Origin: Verpa conica
Taxonomy: Eukaryota > Ascomycota > Pezizomycetes > Pezizales > Morchellaceae
Assembly (NCBI GenBank): GCA_033030425.1
Contig: JAUFSD010000010.1
Span: forward strand, 124,001-188,000
Length of the DNA: 64,000 nt
Reading direction: 5' to 3'
The translations under genes and the position numbers were made by a program. The notes beneath the pieces are model-generated. The model was given only the letters and a program-made list of their open reading frames with translations. It had not been told where the DNA came from and did no database searches. Position 1 is the first letter of the stretch; every line of letters starts with the position of its first letter. Below are positions 1-11,395 of the stretch, piece by piece.

Positions 1-74
1 GTAATTTCGTTTCACTGATATCTCTTTTGTTTACGATTTGCTAAGTATATCCACTGATGGGTTCTTTAAATGTG

Positions 75-300
75 CTTTCCCCCCACAAACAAGTGCCCTC
101 TCCCTCACCAACAAGTACATTCTCCCTCACTAAGTGCCTCCTCCCTCACCAACGAGTGTCTTCTCCCTCACAAACAAGTGACTTCTCCCTCACCAACAAG
201 TGCCTTCTTCCTCACAAACAATTGACCTCTCTCCCACCAACGAGTGCCTTCTCCCTCACAAACAAGTGACTTCTCACTCACAAACGAGTGCCTTCTCCTA
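75..300. repeat. CT-rich degenerate minisatellite
   Basis: About ten imperfect copies of a roughly 23-base unit built on CTCCCTCACCAACAAGTG lie directly upstream of the DUF3435 pseudogene. The unit stays open in one frame for about 70 codons, but the translation is pure repeat, so I do not regard it as a gene. Confidence 0.8.
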
Positions 301-397
301 CATTAGCGGGTGTTTTTGCTTCCTTGATATCTAAAACCAATAACTCAGTACCTATCTACGATTACCACTTCTCAATCAAGTTACGAATCAACGCCCA

Positions 398-2792
398 GAT
401 GCCTCCACTAACCACAGCTGAGTGGAAGAAGAGATACCAGCAGTACCAAGAAGGGTTGATTGAGAGTAGCGCTGTAGAACACGCGAGTTCAACCCAGGCA
501 AATATCGATAAATTCCGTGGGCGTTGGCAATGGTAAGGCATTTATGTGCATCTTTACAGTGGAATATACTAATGGATGGCTTTAGTTTTTGCAATGACAT
601 CATAGGTCAAGATCCCGACTCCACTCTCAAGAATCTTGGCGAAAACCAAGTCAAGCCCTTTCTTGAATGGCTTGTCGAAGGGTCAACAAAGACGAAACTT
701 TGTAAGACAACAGTTCAGTATTATTGGAAGCACCTCCAGATAATCTACCGCCAAGCCACAGGAAATTCGACTAGGGTGGAGCTAAATAAAGAGATTAATA
801 GGGTTTGTATACCCTAGATAGTATCCAATAGGAGATCCCGCTGAGTTTTGGAATAGTACATTGGGAGCGAGTTACTCGAACGTTATGATTTAGTTATTGG
901 AAGTAAGCACAAACCGGTGTGCTTGGTTAGCGACCTTTATATCCTCTTAGACTACCTTTGGCGCCAAGATATGAAGACTTACCTCCACAAACGCTATCGA
1001 ATACAATTAGCACTTATTATGCAATTGTTTGCGTATACCGCTAGCAGGCCAGGTGCTATAGTTGAATCGAATTGTTGAAGAAGGACTAATGAGGCGCTAC
1101 TATATGAGGTAAGTTAATAGCTCTAGCTATACTTCGGTTATTTTTGTTTATATTATAACTAATCACCTTATATTTAACTATGTTAGAACATGAAGCTAAC
1201 GTTACTACGCAACACCGTAAATGAGGACGATGGTGATATTCTCGTGCTTGAGGTCTCAACAACTTTACTAAAGGGGAAAAGGAACAAGAAAGAACCGTAT
1301 GAGCCCTATATTTGCATCTCAGTCCCCCAGTTACTTATATGACCCAGGGTGATTTTTGTTCTCCACGAGCGAGATGACGGTTTGGCGTTTTGCCCCCTCC
1401 TATTATTCCTAGCACTGGCCTTCTCAGACAATGCTTTTAGTGCGGATATTAAAACACCCCAGGAATTGTTTGACGTGAGGGTTCGAGACGGAAATGGAAA
1501 CCGCAATTCTATCGAGTTTTGTTGGAAAAAGTCGATATTAAAAACACCGGTTTTTCGGGCTGTTGAAAACTGCCCCTCTGGGCAAGGCTACTGTATCTCA
1601 GATACTAGGGCTTTAAGCTATAGCGGCTTATCGTCACAAATGGGTAATCTCTCAGTAAACGCTGGCTTCAGCCAGAAGCTTAATCCATACGACTTTCGAA
1701 GAGGGGCAGCCAATGCTATAGAAGGTAACTAACCTAAGCCGTTAACTGAAGCGTGACAACCGCTAAAACCTGCTCTCTCTAGCCAATGCTACTGATGCAC
1801 AGCGTAATCAAATCATGGGGCATTCTCGATCCAGCGTTTTTAAACATTATATATCGCAAACAACACAGGTCGATACACAGGCGGCCTTTCTTGGTGCACC
1901 GGCGCGTGCAGATCTTATTGCTGCTGTTGGCCGCATGGCTAAAACAAGAGACGAAAGGGCACCTAAAGCCCTAGGTAAAGATGCCCGGGACGAAATAACA
2001 AAAATACCTGAGCTCATGGACCTGGGTAGGAAGCGCAATGAACTGAAAAGGGAGCTAATTCAAAAATATGGATCTATTAAAGCAGCTTCCGGGACCGATC
2101 CGCATCAGAAGTTCGAGCTAGCAGACCGAAAGTTTGCGACTTTACGCAACAAGCTTCGGAGGGAAACGCTCAAGCAAAAGAGAGAGCATTTCTTTGATAC
2201 TATAAATGATCTTGAGATTAAAGCTCAGTTGACTAATCAAGATCTCTCACCAGCATTTCCAGAGGAGAGTCGGATATACCCATTTCCAGAGCGCTATCGA
2301 ATCGCCGCGGCTTTATTCTCTGATAAACCACCCTCTCGGTCAAGTGTTATTGAAGATTTGATTAAACTCTGTCAGATCAAAGCTTCGAATGCTCGTAACA
2401 TAAATTCAGCCGGCACAGATTGTGATATCTGTGGTGACGGACTCCAAGATGGTTATGAGGAAAACCATTTCACAGCGCACCTCGAGACAGTCGGTTTTAA
2501 GATTCCTGACCATTGCCTATTCTGCGTCGGAGATACCACCTTAAGGCCCTCGCTACGACTTTTTCGTTTTGAAAAGAGTTTCAATCTGAAACGCCATGTG
2601 CAAACACACCTTACGCATATCGAACTGCCTATAAACTGCCCCCATCCTTACTGTAAAGATGTGGTGTTGGAAACCGATATGAATTTAAAAAACCATTTTG
2701 GACTTATTCATCAAGTCATTCTTTGGTCAGTACACCTTATTTTGACTAGAGTCTTGATATCTGCTTACATACCCGAGTCTAGAAAGACGTAA
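398..2792 (+). pseudogene. DUF3435 tyrosine recombinase (Starship captain / Crypton-like family), decayed
   Basis: Translated pieces follow the DUF3435 family in order. The N-terminal part contains QVKPFLEWLVEG, then YYWKHLQIIYRQ and NKEINR; next come VSDLYILLDYLW and FAYTASRPGA; then IKLTLLRN-like and VLHERDDGLAFCP; then NPYDFRRGAANAI; and finally QIMGHSRSSVFKHYIS followed by VDTQAAFLG. The C-terminus carries C2H2-type finger pairs around 2420-2720. The family catalyses strand exchange with an Arg / RRGA / Tyr set, and the Arg in ASRPGA, the Arg in YDFRRG and the Tyr in VFKHYIS are all still present. Introns fit at about 535-588, 1110-1187 and 1726-1783. The gene cannot make a full protein: TGA codons stand in frame at 1076-1078 and 1340-1342, and the stretch 800-880 is disrupted. 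The start is the ATG at 398, which opens MPPLTTAEWKK. It could belong to a Starship or to a smaller Crypton-like element. Confidence 0.85.
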
Positions 2793-3282
2793 TTTCCACT
2801 TTTCAGTCCCATGGCTAGTGAACAGGGCTAGGGTATTCCCCCTCTTTGTTTTTCTGTATGCGAGGAATGAAGGTGGTGGTATGGAGACTATGGTTCTGTG
2901 ATATAGATTCGATTATATTGTTGTTTTTTGCATAGGAATAGAACTTGTATCTTAATTAATATATGGTTTCGTATTCGTTATGGTTATCCTAGTCCGCTGG
3001 CTTGACCTAGCATAATAGCCTTAGTTTCTTCCCCCCTCCCTCAATAATCACAATATTCTTAGAGATTATACGTGTAAAAGTAGCAACTCAAGTAACTAGT
3101 AGCCATTCTTTAAGGTGTAAATCACATAATTCTATAAGATAGAACTAGGAAATAGAACTCACCCAGCAGAAAAAGGTCAGTATATTAGTGCCTTATGCAC
3201 CTACCTTCAAAATATAGAAATGGTTTTTGCCCAGACCGCTAATCTTTTATATAAGAATCCTTAAGGTGAAACTCTCGAGGAT

Positions 3283-3494
3283 GCACTCCCGTCACCAGTG
3301 CGCACTCCCGTCACCAGTGCCATCCCCCTCCTCTATGCTTTGTGTTAATTTTATATAAGTTTGGAATTTCGAAGGGGACGCGTTTTATTTATAGGAAGGG
3401 GAAGGGTAGTTTTTAGGTCATAGTTTATACTGCATACCAGATTTTGTACCCAGAATAATAAAAATCACTTGATATAAAAAAAAAAAAAAAAAAA
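3283..3494 (+). mobile_element. Poly(A)-tailed retroposon (SINE or short retrocopy) with 15-bp target duplication
   Basis: A 212-bp insert ends in 19 consecutive A residues (3476-3494). It is flanked by perfect direct repeats GAAACTCTCGAGGAT at 3268-3282 and 3495-3509. The insert opens with two copies of GCACTCCCGTCACCAGTG, and an AATAATAAA stretch lies just before the tail. An A tail plus a 15-bp duplication is the signature of target-primed reverse transcription by LINE machinery in trans. I do not recognise the body, so I cannot say whether it is a SINE or the 3' end of a cellular transcript. Confidence 0.8.
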
Positions 3495-3619
3495 GAAACT
3501 CTCGAGGATAGAACACGGTAAAGATAGAATATCTATTGCTTTTGACAGGATACTCTGTGACAGTGTTACCCGTGTTTTGATCATTATATCGTTGATAGTT
3601 GCGGGGCTGAAAAGGTTGG

Positions 3620-3760
3620 GAGGCCTTGGGGGATGGGAGACCGTAGGGGATGGAAGGCCGTAGGGGATGGAAGGCCGTAGGGGATGGAAGGCCGTAGGGG
3701 ATGGAAGGCCATAGGGGATGGAAGGCCGTAGGGGGTGAGAGCCCGTAGGGGATTGGGGTT
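3620..3760. repeat. 17-bp minisatellite
   Basis: Eight to nine tandem copies of GGATGGAAGGCCGTAGG. The central four copies are nearly identical and the outer ones diverge (GGATGGGAGACCGTAGG at the left, GGGTGAGAGCCCGTAGG at the right). Confidence 0.9.
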
Positions 3761-4931
3761 AGGTGATTTCCTAAGATAAATACCTTATACTATAACTACC
3801 TAAATAGTAACCTAGGCACGGGACTAGACAACACTTGGAAAGGAATTAAACACACGCCTATGTAAGCGCACCTTCTATGAAATGTTAGCCTAGGCCGGTC
3901 TGGTTGGCTATTAATAGCCTTATTAGTTACTGGAACTATTTCCCCTGCTCCTATGTTGATATATTCGTTTAATTGGGCTGCTGCTCGGGAGTGTTACCTA
4001 GGTTTGAAGATCGATGAGGTCAGTGGCACTGGAGGCCTGAAGATCAATGAGGTCAGTGGCACTGGTGTACAGCTTCGCCAGCCGTCGGGTCTGTCTGAGG
4101 ACGCGACGGACTCCACAAGACCGGCTGGGCGCCGTCCGACGGTAGACTGACTACAGTCCCTAATCACTGACTACAGTCCCCTAAATTAAAGAACACTGGG
4201 GGTTCACATTGCCACAACTCTGACACAAATATGATTCAATCTTTATCTAAGAAAGTGATCTAGAGTACTAATTGAAGAAAGATGACCAACCATACCATTC
4301 AGCACTGGGAGGTACTAGATTTAGAGTAGGCACAAAGGAAAATTACTACTTGTCACTCTATACTATTGCCAGTGTATATTTTACAAGTTGATAGTGCTCT
4401 AAAAATAGACAGTCCGTCCGTCCGTCCACATATTGGACGGACTGGCTTGGCTGGAAGTCTGCAGTCCCTCGCAGTCTCTCGCAGTCTCTTGTAGTCCTGA
4501 CGGGACTTGCCTGGTGCCGTCGACTACAATCGACTACCGTCGGCCTGGACGACTGGCAGCGCTGCTGGTGTATGATGTTCGCAGCAAAGTACAAGACTCT
4601 TTATTGTGTAATTAAAATCACAAATAACTAATAAAATCGCGTCAAACATAGTACATAGTTCTATAACCTGGGCTTTATTGAGGAGAGTTGGGTCTGGGTT
4701 GATTTAAGGTAATTTTAGGATAATATTTGTAAATATAATATGAAATTGACGTAAACAAAGTGAAGGATAAAACTGCAAGAGCACATGTAATAAAGAATAA
4801 ACAGCAAAGGAACGACAAGCTAGTAAGAGAAATTCCATGTAAAAATCTATATAAATTCTTCGAGGGAAAATCTAGCAGATAGAGATATTAACAAAGTTTC
4901 TTGTATAACTAGCGATAGTATATCATACCAT

Positions 4932-5285
4932 TCATGTTAGTGAATTTATATCTACATAGCCCCTGCACTCCAAGCAAATTGGGATCACCACGGCATCTAA
5001 AGACAGCTCATTGTCGTTGTCGTAAATTTCCGCAATGGTTGGCGGGTACATTGAGATAACCACATGCTCTGCCGTCCCTCCTCGCGTCACGCGATAGTCG
5101 TAATGGATACAGACATCCTGGTTCCGGCTGCGAAGTGGATTGTAGTACCCTTTCAGCGCGAGAGATGATTCGCGTGCCTGTTGTACCTCTAATGAGGTCC
5201 CAAGTGTTGAAACCACCAACGCGCCTTGGACCTCATACTTATTGTGACGGCGGCTTGTCGTCTTGGTAAGGAGAACGGTATACAT
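4932..5285 (-). CDS. Hypothetical protein, 117 aa
   Basis: A single-exon open frame from an ATG (5285) to a stop (4932). I do not recognise the family. The protein is mixed alpha/beta in composition, with no signal peptide, membrane span or zinc ligands; a hydrophobic stretch near the C-terminus (DAVVIPICLECRGY) includes one Cys pair. Support for it being real comes from upstream: three TCTATAAAAG-type TATA boxes oriented toward it lie in tandem 93-95 bp repeats starting about 130 bp from the ATG. Codon usage looks ordinary and no splice site is needed. Confidence 0.5.
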   Translation of the reverse strand: MYTVLLTKTTSRRHNKYEVQGALVVSTLGTSLEVQQARESSLALKGYYNPLRSRNQDVCIHYDYRVTRGGTAEHVVISMYPPTIAEIYDNDNELSLDAVVIPICLECRGYVDINSLT

Positions 5286-5344
5286 ATCAAAAGTAGAAGG
5301 AAAAGCAAATTAAATAGTATAGCAATTTTGGAGGTCTAGTCGTA

Positions 5345-5621
5345 GAGAGGTGCTGTTGAAATCGTAAAAACTATTGCGTAGTTGATGAGGATGAGAGCTG
5401 TCAGCTGGGGCAAGCACCTAGCTTTTATAGATGGTGCTGTTGAAAGCGTAAGAGCTGTTGCGTATTTGATGGGGATTAGAAAGATGAGAGCTGTTGGTTG
5501 GGGCAAGTACCTGGCTTTTATAGATGGTGCTGCTGGGGGTGTAAGAGTTGTTGGGTATTTAATGAGGAATAGAAAGATGAGGAAGCTGTCAGCTGGGGCA
5601 CGCGCCTGACTTTTATAGATA
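5345..5621 (-). promoter_or_regulatory. Triplicated TATA-containing promoter-like repeat
   Basis: Three tandem units of 93-95 bp each contain, on the minus strand, a TATA box of the form CTATAAAAGC (plus-strand TTTTATAG at 5423, 5516 and 5611) and a conserved CAGCTGGGGCAAGCACC-like block. They lie upstream of the minus-strand gene at 4932-5285. Promoter function is inferred from the TATA sequence and position only. Confidence 0.45.
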
Positions 5622-7809
5622 AATCTATCCTACCCAGCAGGACACCCCTTGCCCCTCTGGCTGCCTTGTCAGAGATGTTTTTAAGACTACCCAATAGAGT
5701 AAGAAATATGACCTTGAAACACAGGTTCATGCTAACAGAACTGGAAATTCATCCACTGACGCATGGCTATGACCAGTGACAGGCGTGCTATTTGTGGATC
5801 CGGTAGTTCATGGATGACTTGAGATTAAGCATGGTAGAAAATGCCAATGAGCTTCGGGTCCGCTTCAACAACCAAAAAGCCCAGGTCTACTATAGAACTA
5901 TAGCTAGCAAGGGTTTCTGATTTGCGAATGCTTTAGCTAGTCATTCAAGAATCCCTAAGGCGGAGAACGTCAGAATGCCTCGTAACAGTAAGTTAATGCA
6001 AATAAAAATTTGGGTCCCTACCGGATTCGCGATCAAACGGCAAAAGGTTAATATCAGTTATGAGAATGGAAAGTATTGGCTTGAACTACTCCTCTAAAGG
6101 TGTACCGTGGCCAAATAATCTAATATAAGCACCAGTTCTTAGTTATTCTTGTCTAGAGCTAGGTGTTACCAAAAACCAGAAAGGGATCTTAGCAAGTTAA
6201 AACATGGCTAGAAGGTAGGCGAGATGTTGTAGTGAGACGGAGTAGGTGGGCGAAGAGGAGTGAGAAGGAGGATTGGTTCAAGTACCTAACGCAAAGTTAC
6301 CCGTTAATAATCGATCTTTGACTAATCTCTTGAAGCCTGTTACTATTTTATAGGCTAAGGCTCCTGAAGAACTTTCAGTAGTACCTGTAACGGAGGTACT
6401 CCCAGGGGAGTACTGCCGTACCAAAAAAACCAACAACCTCCCTTTCTGACGAGAAGCTTCAGCAGCGAGGCTTAGAACCGCTCGTCAACACGGAAGGTCA
6501 ACAGTCCCTAGGCAAAACAGGAATAAGGATTTAATGGATAGATAACTAAAGACTTTTAAAAGGCTCTGCTTCCTGGGGGAAGACAAACGTCTTTAGCAAA
6601 GAGTATGAGGGTCTCTGAACAACGGTTGTTCGTTGACTAGCAAGAATGATTGTCCTGGGGGAAGGACGGGTTTAAGCTATGATTTTGATTGCGAGCAGGC
6701 TGCCAAGGAGCGGGGGAACAATTCCTCCGCGCTTGGAAATCAACTGAGTCTAGAGCGCCCCTAAGAACTAGCGGGGTCGATAGACTAGCGACTAAAAAGC
6801 GTTGGTTACTAAAAGCTCTGTAACTATTGCTAAAGTGGTCCGATTTCAAATCCGATTGCACCTATGGATTTGCAGCACTGTCCCCCATATACCCTCTGAG
6901 TTTGGTTCGGTTGGACGAATTTTCCTGACGGTTTTGGGGTTATTTTTGGGGTCCAAAACTTGTCTTTTTGTTAGGGAATCTGCAACTCAGGGGGGCCCCC
7001 TCTGCAAACGGCGGGTGGCACAGTGGGGCGCCTCGCGGGTGTTAGAAAACACAGAGTCCCCTAGGCAGGGTAACCCACTGGTGATTCCTGCCGTTGCTTA
7101 GATTCCTTTCCCACGTTCCTAGTCCAACCTGGGGACGTGGCGGAGAGGTAATCTTGATCCATAAGGACCTTAGGGCGAAGCACAAGGCATAGCCCCGTAT
7201 GGTTCGATTCGTGACGCCGCCAGGTTAATTATTAATTTTGCTGGCGGCCCTAACTACTAAGCATAGCTTTGCTCTCGTCTCACGGCTCTCGGCCTCCCAT
7301 AAGGTTGGCCATCAGCGAAGCCGTTGTTATTCCTCCTAGAGGAACAGGAGCTTAACTCTGTTCATGGAGGCAACTGCTTCAGTCTCATTGCACTAGTATC
7401 TCCCGTAGCTATAAGCTACAGACGCATTACTCTGGTCTCTGTCGCATACCGACGACGGTGAGCTTCGCTCCGTCCTAGGAGCTCGCCAGCTCGCTTAGGG
7501 ATCGGGCTATCATAGTAATGACTTTCCTTAGTATCTATTGACCGGAATGGGATAGCTAGTCCTATCCCTCAAGGGAGATCCTTAGGTGTCTCTATATGGA
7601 GAGGTACTTGAGACTAGTCATGACGATGGTTAGATCGTCACAATGGTATTCGAATGCAAGTTGTTGCGTGAAGCACTAACTAACTGACAGAGATGCGTCC
7701 CTTTTATACCCTTTCTGGAGGGACGCTGGGATCAACGATGAGACAATATGAAACCAAAGGAGCAACCTCCTTCTACATGAAACTATAGACGTCTCGTCCT
7801 GCGAGGCGT
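5622..7809. other. Non-coding flank of the gypsy element
   Basis: No gene seen. From about 6630 to 7800 the composition becomes more GC-rich and even than the AT-rich surroundings, with motifs such as AGCTTCGCTCCGTC and short inverted repeats. This suggests an inserted non-autonomous element or LTR remnant, whose ends I could not define. The five bases ACTTT at 7810-7814 are the left target duplication of the gypsy element. Confidence 0.4.
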
Positions 7810-7814
7810 ACTTT

Positions 7815-8462
7815 TGTGGCGGGGCGGTTGGGATGGTATGGTAAAGCCTAGGCAACGGGACGGTGACAGCGACTAAGACGGCGACAATGAACGGTGTTAT
7901 GGCAAAAGATATTACAAGTGAAAAACTCTGTAATATTTCTTTACTAGACAATATAAACAAGACGTTGCGTGCCTAAAAAAATCCTCGGGGCGAGGCCCCT
8001 CCTTATATGTTTCCCCTATTTCTTCCCTTCTTCTCTGCTTCCAAAATAACCTTAACGCCAAAGAAAACTTTTTCACTCCAACTAAATTTCCCCCACTGTT
8101 TCTGTTGGATATGTCATATCCAACAGAAAGGTATCTTTCCCATACAAACCGCATACAAAGTGTACAAAGAGCTCCCAGGGTCATACGATAACGTTACGTA
8201 AATTCCGAAACTACCACGAGGGCCGTCGGAGGAGAACCTTATTGCCAAAGACACAAACCCCCATCAACCTCGCGTGCGCGGATACGAGCCTTCCTGCGCC
8301 CATTATTCCCTTTCCGTTAAATTGCTCACAATGCGCGCATTCAATCGACTCGATCGCCGAGTGGGGGCGAGGTCGAAGGTGACTCTCTTACTGGGGTGTG
8401 GTCCGGTTTTGGTCTTGTTTCGTGCGACGGTGGCGTTGGTATCCTCGGAGCTGCCCGCGATA
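7815..8462 (-). repeat. 3' LTR of the gypsy element
   Basis: 648 bp, the left LTR on the plus strand. It starts TGTGGCGGGGCGG and ends GCTGCCCGCGATA, where the right copy keeps CA. It contains a 27-base perfect palindrome at 8101-8127. No clean polypurine tract is visible next to its inner edge. Confidence 0.93.
8101..8127. other. Perfect palindrome in the LTR (copy at 13964-13990)
   Basis: Arms of 13 bases (TCTGTTGGATATG and its complement) around a single T, identical in both LTRs although the LTRs have diverged elsewhere. It could fold as a hairpin in the transcript. The arm also resembles the TGTTGGA...TCCAACA ends of some LTRs, so it might mark an older nested end. Confidence 0.8.
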
Positions 8463-8569
8463 TGGAGGCCTCCCGGCGTTCGACTTCCCGTGAGAATCTA
8501 GTGAGGCTTTGGCGAAAGTCAGGCTTGGTTGGATGTCGCTGATAGAAGATGTCGAGGGCAGCGCATTGT

Positions 8570-11395
8570 TCAATGTATTCGGGGCTCCCACGTAGGTAGG
8601 TCATAGCCTGTCCACTTGACGAGGTACTGAGGGCCTTTGATGCCATGAAGCCGGGCGTCGAGAATCTCCTCCACTTCCCACTCCGTTTCTCCTTCAACAA
8701 TAACTGGGGGAGCAGGGGGAGGAACATGGCCGGGAATGGGATCAGTGGCGACGGGGCGAAGCTGGGAAACGTGAAACACGGGATGATTGGCCATGGTAGC
8801 TGGAAGATCAAGTTCGTAGGCATAGGGACTGATAACCTTCTTAACGGTAAACCGACCAAGTTGTTTCCAGTCCAATTTCTTTGAGGGCCTCTGGGTTCGG
8901 ATATTTTTGGCAGACAGCCAAACTTGATCTCCAACTTTATAGTCGGGAGCAGGGATACGATGGGCATTGGCAGTGTTTTCTTGGGCATCTTGAGCGAGCT
9001 TCATTTCTCCGCGAAGGTAGTCGTGTAAGTCTTCCATTTTCTGGGCAAACCTCCGAGCGTCGATACTGGGGGGGGACCTATCATGAGGGACCAAGTCAAG
9101 GGTAAACCGAGGGTGGAATCCGTAATTGGCGAAGAACGGGCTAACTTTGGTGGTTTCCGAAAAGTGATTGTTAGCCGCGAACTCGGCAATGGGAAGCCAG
9201 CTGGACCAGTCGTCTTGTTGATAAGACACAAAGCTTCGGAGGTACTGTTCCATTACAGCGTTGACGCGTTCTGTTTGTCCATCGGTCTGAGGATGGAAGG
9301 CCGTAGATAATTTGGACTCAATCTTCAACTGTTTACACAGGCATTGCCAGAACTGGGACGTGAACTGAGTTCCGCGATCCGAGATTACCGTAAGAGGGAG
9401 GCCGTGAAGTTTCCAGACGTTTTCAAGGTACAAACGTGCGACGTCTTGAGCGTTGGCAGTGGTATGGCAGGGGAGGAGATGGCGCATCTTGGAGAGTCTA
9501 TCGACCACAACGAAAATGGCATCGTACCCATTACTCGACGGTAGGCCAGTGACGAAGTCCATGGAAATGTCCTGCCAAGGTTGATTTGGAATGGGCAGGG
9601 GACGAAGAATTCCAGACGGGGCATTGTACGATGGTTTGCTGCGGCTACAAGTGTGACAATTCTTAACATATCGCTTCACGAAACTTCCCATCTTTGGCCA
9701 GTAGTAGTCTCTACTCAGAAGTTCGAAGGTCTTTGAGCGTCCTGGATGGCCGGCGGAGGGGGAGTCGTGGTACTGTTTCAGCAATTCCAGCTTTAATTCG
9801 TTGTGGTCTGGGACGTAAAGGGTGCCTCGATAGCAAAGTTTTCCATTGACGTTGGTGCACTCAGCCAGGGTTATTTCCTTTGAATGTTGCACACCCTGGC
9901 GAAGAAGTTCTAGAATTTTTTGAGGGGCGGAATCATTAGCATAGGCTTTGGTAAACAACTTTTCCAGTGGGGTCGTTCCTTGAGCGGGTTCATTTGACAA
10001 AGAACCCGTAAACAAACCAAGCTTACTGTCAAAATTTTCCCTTTTCAACACTGTTTGACTCTGATGAGCCAATCTTTCATCCCCCTCTTTAGGTAGATCT
10101 CCAGATCTCCTAGTTAGTGCATCGGGTTTCCCCCCTTGTTTCCCTGGACGATATGAAATTTTAAAATTAAAACGAGATAGAAACTCGGACCACCTGGCCT
10201 GGCGACGATTCAACTGCTTGGTGGACATAAAATATTCCAGATTACGGTGATCGGTGATGACGGAGATTGGCTCTTCGGTACTCTCCAACTCTGGTCTCCA
10301 TTCTTCAAAGGCTCTGATGATTGCTAGTAGCTCTTTGTCGTAAATTTCGTAATTGCATTCGGCGGGCGAATGTTTTTTGGAGAAAAAGGCCACCGGACGG
10401 AGGACGTTGTTTTCATCATACTGGGACAAGATACCCGCGGAAACATAATCGGAAGCATCGGTTTCCACCACTATTGGTCGGTCGGCGTCAAAGTGCATGA
10501 GAATGGGAGCTGAGGTAAAAGCTTCTTTCATTTTCTCGAAGGCTTCTTCGCACTCCGGAGACCATATGAACGGTGTATCCTTTTTCGTAAGAGCAGTAAT
10601 AGGAGAGGCAAGATTAGAAAAACCCAAAATAAAACGCCGGTAAAAATTCGCAAACCCAATAAACCCTTGTACTTCCTTCACATTCCTTGGGGCAGACCAT
10701 TCCCTGATGGCAGACACTTTCTTAGGGTCCATCGCGATGCCGTTAGGGGAGATAATTAGACCCAAGTACTTTGTGGATTGAACGTGAAATTCACATTTCT
10801 CAGGTTTGAGAAAGATCCCATTTTCCTTCAGAGCTTCCAGTATCTTACGAACGTGGACCTTGTGTTCTTCCAGAGTGTTACTGTAGATCAAAATGTCGTC
10901 AAGGTAGGCAGTGCAAAAGACGTCGAGGTACTTGCGTAAGGAATCATTGATAAAGTGCTGAAAGGTTGCGGGGGCATTGGTGAGTCCGAAGGGCATTACG
11001 GTGTATTCAAAGTGGCCATACCGGGTCCTGAAGGCGGTTTTCCATTCCTCGTTTTCTGCCATGCGTACTTGATTGTATCCCATCCTGAGGTCCAACTTGG
11101 TGTACCACTTTGCTTTAGCTAAGCGATCCAAGGTTTCTCGAATGAGAGGAAGGGGATATCGATTTTTAATAGTTATTTCGTTAATTCCTCGGTAGTCAAC
11201 ACAGAGACGGAGACTTCCGTCGTCTTTCTTGGCGAACAATACAGGGGCACCGGCAGGAGAGGAGCTGTCTCTAATGTATCCTTTGGACAAATTGTCCTCT
11301 AGGTATTCTTTGAGTGCGACGAGTTCCTCGCGAGACATTCCATATAGGGGGCCAAAGGGGGGTTCCTTTCCATCCCTCAGGAATCTTATGATCAT
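8570..11395 (-). CDS. pol: Gypsy Pol: reverse transcriptase, RNase H, integrase, chromodomain
   Basis: A 941-residue frame. RT motifs are clear: [12 protein letters not shown] near residue 65, [13 protein letters not shown] near 134, and the catalytic YLDD at about 164-167. RNase H begins near [13 protein letters not shown] (about 308). The integrase has its HHCC zinc motif (H..H...CHTC, about 552-595), followed by the DDE core in [18 protein letters not shown] and GQTERVN. A chromodomain follows at the C-terminus ([27 protein letters not shown]). The frame stops just after TWEP. The residues expected next are in another frame, and one extra C in the run at 8581-8584 (plus-strand G run) would explain the break. 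Upstream it overlaps the protease frame by ATGA; RT-leader residues lie in a third frame there, so another frameshift is likely. Confidence 0.93.
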   Translation of the reverse strand: MIIRFLRDGKEPPFGPLYGMSREELVALKEYLEDNLSKGYIRDSSSPAGAPVLFAKKDDGSLRLCVDYRGINEITIKNRYPLPLIRETLDRLAKAKWYTKLDLRMGYNQVRMAENEEWKTAFRTRYGHFEYTVMPFGLTNAPATFQHFINDSLRKYLDVFCTAYLDDILIYSNTLEEHKVHVRKILEALKENGIFLKPEKCEFHVQSTKYLGLIISPNGIAMDPKKVSAIREWSAPRNVKEVQGFIGFANFYRRFILGFSNLASPITALTKKDTPFIWSPECEEAFEKMKEAFTSAPILMHFDADRPIVVETDASDYVSAGILSQYDENNVLRPVAFFSKKHSPAECNYEIYDKELLAIIRAFEEWRPELESTEEPISVITDHRNLEYFMSTKQLNRRQARWSEFLSRFNFKISYRPGKQGGKPDALTRRSGDLPKEGDERLAHQSQTVLKRENFDSKLGLFTGSLSNEPAQGTTPLEKLFTKAYANDSAPQKILELLRQGVQHSKEITLAECTNVNGKLCYRGTLYVPDHNELKLELLKQYHDSPSAGHPGRSKTFELLSRDYYWPKMGSFVKRYVKNCHTCSRSKPSYNAPSGILRPLPIPNQPWQDISMDFVTGLPSSNGYDAIFVVVDRLSKMRHLLPCHTTANAQDVARLYLENVWKLHGLPLTVISDRGTQFTSQFWQCLCKQLKIESKLSTAFHPQTDGQTERVNAVMEQYLRSFVSYQQDDWSSWLPIAEFAANNHFSETTKVSPFFANYGFHPRFTLDLVPHDRSPPSIDARRFAQKMEDLHDYLRGEMKLAQDAQENTANAHRIPAPDYKVGDQVWLSAKNIRTQRPSKKLDWKQLGRFTVKKVISPYAYELDLPATMANHPVFHVSQLRPVATDPIPGHVPPPAPPVIVEGETEWEVEEILDARLHGIKGPQYLVKWTGYDLPTWEPRIH

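Larger units (their letters stand above)
2793..4931. other. Intergenic, repeat-rich, no gene seen
   Basis: No convincing coding region on either strand. It holds a poly(A)-tailed retroposon (3283-3494) and a 17-bp minisatellite (about 3620-3760). Around 4400-4560 there are short iterated GCAGTC and CCGTC motifs, and the open frames there look accidental. Confidence 0.6.

Noticed and set aside
7130..7225. tRNA-like stretch with GGTTCGATTC
   Set aside because: The T-loop-like sequence is present, but the flanking bases do not pair to form a T stem or acceptor stem.
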